Assembly: GCF_900103545.1 (NCBI RefSeq)
Contig: NZ_FNHH01000006.1
Coordinates: forward strand, 62,001 to 126,000
Reading direction: 5' to 3'
From: Daejeonella rubra
GTDB taxonomy: Bacteria; Bacteroidota; Bacteroidia; Sphingobacteriales; Sphingobacteriaceae
Length of the DNA stretch: 64,000 nucleotides
In this document: positions 1 to 8,016 of the stretch, piece by piece
Position numbering within the stretch: position 1 is the first letter of the stretch
Layout of the letters: the number at the start of each line of letters is the position of its first letter
Made by a program: the position numbers and the translations under genes
Notes under the pieces: generated by a model
Database searches by the model: none
The model's input: only the letters and a program-made list of their open reading frames with translations
Told to the model about the DNA's origin: nothing

Positions 1-633
1 ATCTGTAGGATTGAGGCTCACAGGAGCCTTGAAACCCTCTGAAATTAATAAATAGACAGAAACCCACACCCATGCCCCGATTAGCTCATAGAAGCTTATA
101 ATGGCTGCAGGGCGATTCTGAATTTGCTTGGAATTTATAATAGAGAAAATGCTAGCACAAAAAGCACTTAAAAGCCCGCAAATTATTCCGACTGAATACC
201 TGGATTCAAATTTAAATATCATGTAAATGCCAGAGATTATTAGAAGTCCTGTTAAGATCTCCAGTTTAGAAATCCGTTGTTTTTTTAGAATTGGTTCTAA
301 AATAGCAGTAAATAAAGTAAGGGAGGAAAGGCTGACCAGGGCCACAGATACAGTGGAAGATTTGATCGATTGAAAGAACAATATCCAATGGAGTGCTACG
401 ATAGCTCCTGTAAAAAAGAGTTTTAAAAAGGTCTCCTTTGAAACGCTGATCGGTATTTTTTTATATACGAAATAAGCATACAAACTGACGAATGCAATGA
501 GAACCCTGTACCAGACAAGGTATGTAGCATCAATAGAAATCAATGCACCGAGGATGCCCGTAAACCCCCAGATAAAGACGGTTATGTGTAAGATGACAAG
601 GTTCCGGCTGACAGGGCTTTTAGAAGAAGGCAT
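1..633 (-). CDS. EamA/DMT-family transporter, C-terminus cut by window edge
   Basis: A membrane protein of which 211 codons are visible; the reading frame runs off the left edge, so the C-terminal third is missing. My translation begins MPSSKSPVSRNLVILH and shows about six hydrophobic segments in the two-fold pattern of drug/metabolite (EamA) transporters, with the typical early WGFTGI and later ALHWILFF stretches. The ATG at 633 lies 6 nt after the lptG stop, so it is probably the last gene of a tgt-lptG-EamA operon. The substrate cannot be told from sequence; family members export metabolites or amino acids through the inner membrane. Confidence 0.82.
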   Translation of the reverse strand, partial: MPSSKSPVSRNLVILHITVFIWGFTGILGALISIDATYLVWYRVLIAFVSLYAYFVYKKIPISVSKETFLKLFFTGAIVALHWILFFQSIKSSTVSVALVSLSSLTLFTAILEPILKKQRISKLEILTGLLIISGIYMIFKFESRYSVGIICGLLSAFCASIFSIINSKQIQNRPAAIISFYELIGAWVWVSVYLLISEGFKAPVSLNPTD

Positions 634-639
634 GAAGAA

Positions 640-1719
640 TTATTTTGGAGCTTTTATTAATAGATAAATGCCAAGGATCCCGAAAATTACATTCGGAATA
701 AATACGGCCATCAGTGGAGGCAGGCCTCCTTTTAAGGCAAACATATTGGCAAATTGTATAAATAATATATAGGCAAAACTTAAAAATATACCAACACCAA
801 GAGGTAGGCCAATACCTCCGCGAACCTTGCGTGATGATAATGAAACACCCATAAGGGTCAATACATAAGCAGAGAGAGGATAAACAAAACGTTTATATTT
901 CTCAAGCTGAAGGTCTACCATTACCCCGGTTCCCCTTGTTTCCTCTTTATCAATACGTTCATTTAACTCACGCATATTCATTGCCTGATAAATGTTGTCA
1001 TATATCTCAAAGTCTTTGGGACGCATGTCAAGCGTAGTGTCTTTCCGGGTACCTATATCCATACTTTCCTTAAGCCCATCTATTTTTCTAATTGAATAGT
1101 TTTCAATGATCCACTTTGATTTAAGTGAGTCCCATGTAATCTTATCAGCTACTAATTTTTCTTTAAGATCATAACCCGAGAATTTTTCCAAAATGAATTT
1201 GTAGCCTGTTTTCTGGTTATTATCAAAATTTTCAATGTAAACATAGCTGTTCTTGTCGATCTGCATATGGGTATACATCTTGGAATTGTCAGATTTGGGA
1301 TTGACATAAATGTTTTCAAAATCAATCTTTAGTTCATTGGTTTCCGGTATGATGAACAGGTTAAAGATCAGGGTAACAATAAAAATTACGGTTGACGAAA
1401 TGAAATAGGGCCATAAAAAACGCTTAAAACTTACTCCGCTACTCAGAATAGGTACGATCTCCGTTTGATCGGCCATCTTTGCGGTAAAAAATATGACTGC
1501 AATAAAATTTATCAGGGGTGAAAGGAAATTTAAATAAAAGGGAATGAAGCCGGCATAATAACTAAACAGGATCTCAGAGACCGGGGCGTTATGCCGTAAA
1601 AAATCATCCAGTTTCTCAGAAACATCAAAAATGACGATGATCACCGTGAAAATAGCCAGAGTAAATGAAAATGTACCCAGGTATTTCTTAATGATATACC
1701 AGTCAATGATCTTGATCAT
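640..1719 (-). CDS. lptG: LptF/LptG-family LPS export permease
   Basis: A 359-residue inner-membrane protein of the YjgP/YjgQ family, the permease half of the LptBFG transporter that extracts lipopolysaccharide from the inner membrane for transfer to LptC/LptA. Three N-terminal helices (about 15-35, 45-75, 100-125), a large periplasmic domain (about 125-265) and three C-terminal helices are visible, matching the family layout and length. It starts 3 nt after the tgt stop and is followed 6 nt later by an EamA transporter, so the three are likely cotranscribed. Whether it is LptF or LptG is not certain, because Bacteroidota carry both. Confidence 0.87.
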   Translation of the reverse strand: MIKIIDWYIIKKYLGTFSFTLAIFTVIIVIFDVSEKLDDFLRHNAPVSEILFSYYAGFIPFYLNFLSPLINFIAVIFFTAKMADQTEIVPILSSGVSFKRFLWPYFISSTVIFIVTLIFNLFIIPETNELKIDFENIYVNPKSDNSKMYTHMQIDKNSYVYIENFDNNQKTGYKFILEKFSGYDLKEKLVADKITWDSLKSKWIIENYSIRKIDGLKESMDIGTRKDTTLDMRPKDFEIYDNIYQAMNMRELNERIDKEETRGTGVMVDLQLEKYKRFVYPLSAYVLTLMGVSLSSRKVRGGIGLPLGVGIFLSFAYILFIQFANMFALKGGLPPLMAVFIPNVIFGILGIYLLIKAPK

Positions 1720-1722
1720 GCC

Positions 1723-2853
1723 TTATAAACGTTGAGCTAGCTGAATAACCATTTTATTTTTCCACTCAGTAAATTCTCCTGAAATGATCTTTTCTCTCGC
1801 TTCATTCACAAGCCATAAATAAAAATTCAGGTTGTGTAAAGTTGCGATCTGAGCTCCAAGGATCTCTTTGGAATGTGCCAGATGTCTAAGATAAGCCTTT
1901 GTATAGTTTCTATCAGCAAAAAGGTCGCTATCTTCTTCGATAGGAGAAAAATCATTCTTCCATCGCTCATTCCGGATGTTAATAATACCATTCTTTGTAA
2001 AAAGCATACCATTTCTTGCATTCCTTGTTGGCATTACACAATCAAACATGTCGATCCCAAGGGCAATATTTTCCAAAAGATTGATAGGAGTACCTACACC
2101 CATCAGATAGCGTGGTTTATCTTTTGGAAGGATATCACATACAATTTCTGTCATTTCATACATCTCCTCAGCCGGCTCACCAACTGAAAGTCCGCCGATT
2201 GCATTCCCCTCACGTTCGAATGAAGCGATCATTTCTGCCGATTGTTTTCTTAAGTCCTTATAGACCGAACCCTGGATAATCGGAAAAAGTGTCTGATCAA
2301 AACCATATATAGGCTCTGTAGTATCAAATCGTTCGCAACAGCGTTTTAGCCAACGATGGGTCATTTCCATCGACCTTCGTGCATATCCATATTCGCATGG
2401 ATAGGGGGTACATTCATCAAAGGCCATAATAATATCAGCGCCAATGATCCGCTGAGTATCCATTACTGATTCAGGAGTAAATAAATGTTTGGATCCGTCA
2501 ATATGGGATCGGAATGTGACGCCTTCTTCTTTTATTTTTCGTACACCAGACAGAGAATAGACCTGGTATCCGCCACTATCGGTAAGAAGTGGTCCGTTCC
2601 ATCCATTGAATTTATGTAATCCACCCGCCAATTGCAGGGTTTCAAGTCCGGGCCTTAAATATAAATGATAGGTATTACCAAGTATGATCTGGGCTTTAAT
2701 ATCATTTGACAATTCATGCTGATGCACGGCCTTAACTGACCCTGCAGTGCCTACAGGCATGAAAATAGGTGTCTTTATCACTCCATGGTCGGTAGTGATC
2801 TCGCCTGCACGTGCCTTAGAATTTTTATCTTCTGCCTCTAGTTTAAATTTCAT
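1723..2853 (-). CDS. tgt: queuine/preQ1 tRNA-guanine transglycosylase
   Basis: A 376-residue enzyme that exchanges guanine 34 of GUN-anticodon tRNAs for preQ1 in queuosine synthesis. The TIM-barrel signatures are clear: LLTDSGGYQVYSLSG near residue 90, GGLSVGEP near 220, MGVGTP near 252, and FDCVMPTRNARNG near 271, which carries the nucleophilic aspartate. The region that normally holds the Cys-x-Cys-x2-Cys zinc ligands reads EEDSDLFADRNYTKAYLRHL and has no cysteine, although the following TLHN histidine is kept. Length is normal and the barrel intact, so this is a family variant rather than a damaged gene. It is the first gene of the operon with lptG. Confidence 0.95.
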   Translation of the reverse strand: MKFKLEAEDKNSKARAGEITTDHGVIKTPIFMPVGTAGSVKAVHQHELSNDIKAQIILGNTYHLYLRPGLETLQLAGGLHKFNGWNGPLLTDSGGYQVYSLSGVRKIKEEGVTFRSHIDGSKHLFTPESVMDTQRIIGADIIMAFDECTPYPCEYGYARRSMEMTHRWLKRCCERFDTTEPIYGFDQTLFPIIQGSVYKDLRKQSAEMIASFEREGNAIGGLSVGEPAEEMYEMTEIVCDILPKDKPRYLMGVGTPINLLENIALGIDMFDCVMPTRNARNGMLFTKNGIINIRNERWKNDFSPIEEDSDLFADRNYTKAYLRHLAHSKEILGAQIATLHNLNFYLWLVNEAREKIISGEFTEWKNKMVIQLAQRL

Positions 2854-2873
2854 TCAAAAATTAATAATCGGGG

Positions 2874-2881
2874 CAAAAATA
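2874..2881 (-). promoter_or_regulatory. Probable -7 element of the tgt promoter
   Basis: On the minus strand the sequence reads TATTTTTG followed by CCCC, which fits the Bacteroidota -7 consensus TAnnTTTG. It lies about 20 nt before the tgt ATG, giving a leader of roughly 14 nt. No clear -33 TTTG box is present at the usual distance, so the call rests on one box and its position. Confidence 0.45.
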
Positions 2882-3011
2882 GCAAAATATAAACTGCCGC
2901 TGAGGGGAGCGGAAATTATGAAGAGTTTATTTCAGTTTATTTTATAAACAATGCCAATTGTTGGTTGAAAAATCAGAAATTTACCCCCTATTCAAAAGTT
3001 TAATTTAACGC

Positions 3012-4127
3012 GTGGATTATTTTTATATTTCAATTGTAATTTCCTTACAGATCTGTTTATTACTTCAACTTTATTACGTTATTGTAATTCACCGAAAATT
3101 AGCTTCCTTCAAAGTTCCGGAATCAGATACACAGATAAAATCGCCAGTTTCAGTGATCATTTGTGCCAGAAATGAAATAGAAAATCTTAAGAAAAACCTT
3201 GTCCCGATACTTAGTCAGAATTATCCTGATTTTGAAGTCATTGTTGTCAACGATTGCTCCAATGATAGTTCAGATTGGTTTTTGCGCGACCTGTCAATGG
3301 AATACAAAAATTTAAAAGTTGTAACTATAAATGATCATCCTCGTTTTAAGCATGGTAAAAAGTTTGCAGTTACATTAGGTATCAAGGCCGCAAAAAATGA
3401 GAATTTGGTCTTTACAGATGCTGATTGCAGACCTTCATCAGACCAATGGCTGACGCATATGCAGAATAATTTTAACGGAAACACTGAAATTGTACTTGGA
3501 TACTCGCCTTATGAGATAAAAAGTGGATTTCTTAATAAGTTTATCCGTTTTGAGACCTTTATTACTGCTCTTAATTATCTTTCTTATGCATTGAGAGGCA
3601 TTCCTTATATGGGAGTAGGCCGTAATATGGCCTATAAGAAATCCTTGTTTTTCAGGGGTAAGGGATTTGCTTCACATATGCATATTTTATCCGGTGATGA
3701 TGATCTGTTTGTGAATCAGAATGCAAACAGCCTTAACACTATGATTGAGATTCATCCGGATTCTCATGTTTGGTCGGAACCTAAAAATTCCCTGTCAGGA
3801 TTCCTTTCACAAAAATTTCGTCATCAGGGTGCCGGAAAAGCATATAAAAAGCAGCATAAGAAAATGCTGACCATCCAGGTGTTGTCAGGAATTTTATTTT
3901 ATCTCTTCCTCTTTGCTTTAATAGCTATTAAAGGACAATGGTGGTTAATTACTGCAGTCTTTTTTATACGAATGCTGGTACAGGTGCTGGTCTATATTCC
4001 AATATTAAAGAAATTAAAATACATAGATCTTATCTGGTGGATGCCTGTATTTGATTTCATTTATTACATTTATATCATGCTTTTAAGCTTAATATCTATT
4101 TTCAGGAAGAAAGTTGAATGGAAATAA
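3012..4127 (+). CDS. Family 2 glycosyltransferase, membrane-anchored
   Basis: A 371-residue protein with an N-terminal membrane helix (about 5-27), a GT-A domain and three C-terminal helices (about 290-360). The GT2 signatures are SVIICARNE (47-55), VVNDCSNDSS (78-87), the metal-binding TDAD (135-138), SGDDD (227-231) and QKFRHQG (267-273), an analogue of the QxxRW motif. It probably transfers a sugar to a cell-surface glycan or lipid; the acceptor cannot be inferred. The start is GTG with no nearby ATG. Its last 10 nt overlap the following sigma-factor gene, which implies translational coupling. Confidence 0.85.
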   Translation: MDYFYISIVISLQICLLLQLYYVIVIHRKLASFKVPESDTQIKSPVSVIICARNEIENLKKNLVPILSQNYPDFEVIVVNDCSNDSSDWFLRDLSMEYKNLKVVTINDHPRFKHGKKFAVTLGIKAAKNENLVFTDADCRPSSDQWLTHMQNNFNGNTEIVLGYSPYEIKSGFLNKFIRFETFITALNYLSYALRGIPYMGVGRNMAYKKSLFFRGKGFASHMHILSGDDDLFVNQNANSLNTMIEIHPDSHVWSEPKNSLSGFLSQKFRHQGAGKAYKKQHKKMLTIQVLSGILFYLFLFALIAIKGQWWLITAVFFIRMLVQVLVYIPILKKLKYIDLIWWMPVFDFIYYIYIMLLSLISIFRKKVEWK

Positions 4128-4732
4128 ATCCCAATTTCTCGGCGAACGCCAGAAACGACTTTAACCTTGTTTCCAGAGCTAAAGACGGAGATCAGAAAGC
4201 GTATGCAGAATTAATGCAGCGTTATAAGGACTCTATTTATTTTATGGCCCTGAAAATGGTCAATAATAAGGATGATGCGATGGATCTCACTGTTGAGACA
4301 TTTGGAAAAGCATTTGAAAATTTAGAAAAATATAAGCCTGATTTTGCCTTCAGTACCTGGTTATTTAGGATTGCGACTAATAATTGTATAGATTTTATCA
4401 GGAAAAAGAGGCTCAATGTTGTTTCCTTGCATACTCTTTCTGAAGAGGATGGGGAAGAGAAACATATGCAGGTTCGTGCTGAAGGCTTGAATCCGGAAGA
4501 AACCTCCATCAAGAAGCAGGAAAGTGAGAAACTTAAACATATTGTTGAGCAATTACCATTAAGGTACCGTACGCTGATCATATTAAGATATTATGATGAG
4601 CAGTCCTATGAGGAGATCGCGCAACAACTGGATATTCCGCTTGGGACTGTAAAGGCGCAACTTTTTCGCGCCAGGGATCTGATGGGCAATATTATAAATC
4701 GTAAAAAGAAAAATCTTAGAAGTGACTTCTGA
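4118..4732 (+). CDS. ECF RNA polymerase sigma factor
   Basis: A 204-residue sigma-70-like factor with region 2 at about residues 20-90 (DAMDLTVETFGKAFENL and TWLFRIATNNCIDFIRKKR) and region 4 at about 135-190 (LPLRYRTLIILRYYDEQSYEEIAQQL with GTVKAQLFRAR as the recognition helix). It sits between a GT2 gene and rsmG and overlaps both by about 10 nt. No anti-sigma gene is adjacent, which is unusual for ECF factors and makes it possible that activity is set by transcription or a remote partner. The regulon is unknown. Confidence 0.88.
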   Translation: MEINPNFSANARNDFNLVSRAKDGDQKAYAELMQRYKDSIYFMALKMVNNKDDAMDLTVETFGKAFENLEKYKPDFAFSTWLFRIATNNCIDFIRKKRLNVVSLHTLSEEDGEEKHMQVRAEGLNPEETSIKKQESEKLKHIVEQLPLRYRTLIILRYYDEQSYEEIAQQLDIPLGTVKAQLFRARDLMGNIINRKKKNLRSDF

Positions 4733-5348
4733 AATAATATCTCAATACTTTCCTGACCTAAGTCAGACTCAAAAGGATCAATTTGATGCCCTTGATGAGC
4801 TGTATCGTTTTTGGAATGCGAGAATTAATCTCATTTCCAGGAAGGATATTGACATGCTCTATCTGCACCATATTCTACATTCATTGGCTATTGCAAAAGT
4901 TGTTTCTTTTTTGCCCGGCGAAAAAGTATTGGATGTTGGTACCGGTGGGGGATTCCCCGGAATTCCTTTAGCAATATTGTTTCCTGATACTGATTTTCAT
5001 TTAGTTGATTCAATTGGAAAGAAAATAAAGGTAGTTCAGGAAGTTGCACTTGCCTTAGGATTGAAAAATGTAAGGGCAACTCATGCAAGAGCTGAACAGA
5101 TCGATGAGAAGTTTAATTTTGTTGTTTCCAGAGCAGTCACCAAATTATCCGATTTCTATCCATGGGTAAAAGGGAAATTTGAGAAGAAATCATTAAATAC
5201 TCTGCAAAACGGTATATTGTATCTTAAAGGTGGTGATCTTGATCAGGAAATAAAAGAATCAGGATTAAAGGCTGAATTGATCCCACTTCCGGATTATTTT
5301 AAGGAAGATTATTTTGACACAAAATACGTGGTATATATCCCACAATAA
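4722..5348 (+). CDS. rsmG: 16S rRNA (guanine527-N7)-methyltransferase RsmG
   Basis: A 208-residue class I SAM methyltransferase that makes m7G527 in 16S rRNA. The SAM-binding loop VLDVGTGGGFPGIPLAILFP (about 68-87) and the RARAEQI/VSRAV region (about 125-140) are characteristic of RsmG (GidB). It starts at a GTG that overlaps the sigma-factor stop by 11 nt, so the gene is coupled to the two genes before it. Length matches the family. Confidence 0.93.
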   Translation: MTSEIISQYFPDLSQTQKDQFDALDELYRFWNARINLISRKDIDMLYLHHILHSLAIAKVVSFLPGEKVLDVGTGGGFPGIPLAILFPDTDFHLVDSIGKKIKVVQEVALALGLKNVRATHARAEQIDEKFNFVVSRAVTKLSDFYPWVKGKFEKKSLNTLQNGILYLKGGDLDQEIKESGLKAELIPLPDYFKEDYFDTKYVVYIPQ

Positions 5349-5350
5349 TA

Positions 5351-5370
5351 ATCAGTAGTTTTTTACTGAT
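5351..5370 (+). terminator. Short hairpin after rsmG
   Basis: A perfect 7-bp inverted repeat (ATCAGTA / TACTGAT) encloses a T-rich loop directly after the rsmG stop. There is no T-tract behind it, so it is at best a weak or Rho-assisted terminator between rsmG and dprA. Confidence 0.3.
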
Positions 5371-5437
5371 ATGCGGCATCCCCAATGCTGTTGGTTTTTA
5401 AATTTCTGAGTTTAATTATTGACAATAATCATTAAGG

Positions 5438-6535
5438 ATGTCTTTATTCCATCAAATTGCCCTTTCTTGCCTTCCAGGTATTGGTTCAGTTCTTGCCAGA
5501 AATCTGCTCAGCTATTTCGGAAATGAAGAAGAAGTGTTTAAAGCTAAAAGCAGACATCTTGGAAAAGTGCCTGGTATCGGACCAAAAACAAAGGAACTTA
5601 TCATTAAACATGAGGTATTTAAGTTTGCAGAACATGAACTTAAATTCATTGAGAAATATAAGATCAAACCTTTTTTTTTGACAGATGGAGATTATCCCAA
5701 AAGACTGCGGAATTGTTCTGATGCTCCGGTAATGCTCTATTTTAAGGGGAATGCTGATCTGAATAATACGAAAATAATCAGCATTGTAGGAACAAGAAAT
5801 GCCACAGATTATGGCAAAGAGATATGTAAAAATCTGATTGCTGATCTAAAGATTCATGATCCATTGGTAGTAAGCGGACTTGCCTACGGGATTGATGGTG
5901 CCGCTCATAAGGAATCCTTGAAATTGGATATTCCTTCAATTGGAGTACTTGCTCACGGGCTTGACCGCATTTATCCGGCTCAGCATCGTAATATGGCCGA
6001 AAAAATGCTTGATTGCGGTGGATTGCTCACTGAATTTATGTCGGGAACAATTCCTGACCGTGAGAATTTTCCAAAGCGAAATCGAATAATTGCGGGATTA
6101 TCAGATGTTACGATCGTTGTGGAAGCCAATATCAAAGGTGGGGCATTGATCACTGCTGAACTTGCAAATTCATATAACAGGGATGTTTTTGCTTTTCCCG
6201 GAAGGATCAATGATGAGTTCAGTCTTGGATGTAATTATCTGATCAAAACACATCGGGCTAATCTGATTACTAAAGCAGCAGATATTGAATATATCATGGG
6301 ATGGAACAGGGATATTGAAAAACCGGTTAAACCACAATTAAGCCTCCTGATCAATTTGACAGAAGATGAACAGGTCATTGCCAATGTACTTTCTTCAAAT
6401 GGGAGTGTAGCTGTGGATGAATTGTCTTATTTAACCGGATTGCAGCAGAGCAGGCTGGCAGTTACTCTTCTGGGGATGGAAATGAAGGGAACCATTACAT
6501 CTTTGCCTGGAAAGGTCTATAAACTGGTCCAGTAA
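5438..6535 (+). CDS. dprA: DNA-processing protein DprA
   Basis: A 365-residue protein that loads RecA on incoming single-stranded DNA during transformation. An N-terminal helix-hairpin-helix region (PGIGSVLARNLL, GKVPGIGPKTKELI) is followed by the Rossmann core with ISIVGTRNATDYG (about 114-126), VSGLAYGIDGAAHKESL (about 147-163) and GALITAELANSYNRDVFAFPG (about 234-254). The C-terminal 60 residues form the winged helix typical of DprA. It has its own gap of about 90 nt after rsmG and converges on the phosphatase gene with only 10 nt between the stops. Confidence 0.95.
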   Translation: MSLFHQIALSCLPGIGSVLARNLLSYFGNEEEVFKAKSRHLGKVPGIGPKTKELIIKHEVFKFAEHELKFIEKYKIKPFFLTDGDYPKRLRNCSDAPVMLYFKGNADLNNTKIISIVGTRNATDYGKEICKNLIADLKIHDPLVVSGLAYGIDGAAHKESLKLDIPSIGVLAHGLDRIYPAQHRNMAEKMLDCGGLLTEFMSGTIPDRENFPKRNRIIAGLSDVTIVVEANIKGGALITAELANSYNRDVFAFPGRINDEFSLGCNYLIKTHRANLITKAADIEYIMGWNRDIEKPVKPQLSLLINLTEDEQVIANVLSSNGSVAVDELSYLTGLQQSRLAVTLLGMEMKGTITSLPGKVYKLVQ

Positions 6536-6545
6536 GATGTTGATA

Positions 6546-7046
6546 CTATAATTTATCGTTTTTTGGAAAATCAAAAAATATCAGATCTCCTGTTCCTTTG
6601 CTTAACATTTTCCATTTTTCAAAAGGAAATTTAATGAGTACCATTCCACATGTTGGAATGTTAAATATTGTCTGATCGCATAGATAATTAACTAAGCCTG
6701 TTAAAGCTGGATTATGACCGAACAATGCTGTGAAATCAGAATTTTCATCAAGATTGTTGACCACACTCAGTAAGGATTGAGTCAAAGCATCATAGATCTC
6801 TGGCTCCTGTATGATATCTGACGGCTTTATATTGAGTTCTGTTGCAAAGTGTTTGGCAGTTGATATGGCACGAATAGCAGGACTGCTAATTAATTGCTGT
6901 GGAAATAATTCTCGTTTAACAAGCCTCTTGGCCATTTCAGGTGCATTACTATCACCTCTGTGATTTAATGGCCTTTTAAAATCAGAAAGCATTAGATCTG
7001 CCCAATCTGATTTTGCATGTCTGATCAATAATAATGATTTAGCCAT
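6546..7046 (-). CDS. SixA-like histidine phosphatase
   Basis: A 166-residue branch 2/SixA-type histidine phosphatase. The phosphohistidine motif LLIRHAKSDW contains His10; the second conserved histidine is in ALFGHNPALT (His111), with SSPAIRA supplying the arginine. SixA proteins remove phosphate from phosphohistidine proteins; related enzymes act on small phosphate esters, so the substrate is open. Its start overlaps the end of the GT9 gene by 8 nt, placing it last in the PolX-GT9-SixA run. Confidence 0.85.
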   Translation of the reverse strand: MAKSLLLIRHAKSDWADLMLSDFKRPLNHRGDSNAPEMAKRLVKRELFPQQLISSPAIRAISTAKHFATELNIKPSDIIQEPEIYDALTQSLLSVVNNLDENSDFTALFGHNPALTGLVNYLCDQTIFNIPTCGMVLIKFPFEKWKMLSKGTGDLIFFDFPKNDKL

Positions 7047-8016
7047 TCACCTGGTCAATAACTTCGTTCAAATTAATAGTATTCATACATTTAAAATGAC
7101 CTTTAGGGCAAGTATCGTGCCCAATTTTTGAACATGGCCGACAATTAAGTCCTTTAACCTCATAAATGTATGATCTATCAGCCTTATAAGGGTACATTCC
7201 AAATTCAGGAACTGTATTTCCCCAAACAGATAAAATTGGCTTATTGAAGGCTGCAGCTATGTGCATCAAACCTGTATCATGGCTAATAACCTTGTCAGAC
7301 ATTTTTATCAGGAATGCACTCTGGTCAAGTTTGAATTTTCCGCATGCATTGAATACATGTTTACCAGCTGCCTGTGAAATTTTTTCTCCCCGCTCAGCAT
7401 CTTCCGGCCCGCCAAGTAAAACAAGGGGGTGAACAATCTTACTGCATAGCTCTATTAATCTCTCAACAGGAAGTCGTTTTGTACCATGTTGTGCCCCAAT
7501 CACTACAGATATGTAGTTTAAATGGGATTGGGGCAGCATGCTTTTCAGATCATATTCATTTTTTAAAAAGTAATCGAGCCCTTTCCCATCATTTTTTACT
7601 CCAAGAAATTCCACTGTCTGCAGATATCTGTCAACTATATGGACAGGTGGGAGGAGATTCTTTTTAAAATTCACCAATAACCATTTCTGCCAGTTTAGCT
7701 TATCAAACGATCTTGAATTGACCCCAAGACTTGTTTTAATCAGAAGCGTCCTTAAATTATGATGCAGATCGATCACATGATCAAATTTTTCCTTTTTAAG
7801 GTCTGAAATACATTCAGAAAGGGAATTTTCAAAAAAATGAAGCTTGTCAATATGAGGATTACCAGCCAAAACCGGTTCAAATGATCTCTTACTCAGATAA
7901 TGAAGTTCAAGCCCTTCGATCTGTTCTTTCAAACATCTCACTACAGGGCTGGTAAGCACAATATCACCTATAGAGCTGAAGCGAATGATCAGTATTTTAA
8001 GATTTTTATTTTTCAA
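7039..8016 (-). CDS. Family 9 glycosyltransferase (heptosyltransferase-like)
   Basis: A GT-B fold enzyme of the ADP-heptose:LPS heptosyltransferase family. The N-terminal ILIIRFSSIGDIVLTSPVVRCLKEQ and the C-terminal VISHDTGLMHIAAAFNKPILSVWGNT nucleotide-sugar motif are diagnostic. I chose the TTG at 8016, which gives MKNKNLKILIIRFSS, 325 residues and an 11-nt overlap with the upstream gene. An ATG at 8064 would add a 16-residue tail unlike the family and a 59-nt overlap. It probably adds a sugar to LPS core in the cytoplasm. Confidence 0.86.
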   Translation of the reverse strand: MKNKNLKILIIRFSSIGDIVLTSPVVRCLKEQIEGLELHYLSKRSFEPVLAGNPHIDKLHFFENSLSECISDLKKEKFDHVIDLHHNLRTLLIKTSLGVNSRSFDKLNWQKWLLVNFKKNLLPPVHIVDRYLQTVEFLGVKNDGKGLDYFLKNEYDLKSMLPQSHLNYISVVIGAQHGTKRLPVERLIELCSKIVHPLVLLGGPEDAERGEKISQAAGKHVFNACGKFKLDQSAFLIKMSDKVISHDTGLMHIAAAFNKPILSVWGNTVPEFGMYPYKADRSYIYEVKGLNCRPCSKIGHDTCPKGHFKCMNTINLNEVIDQVNG

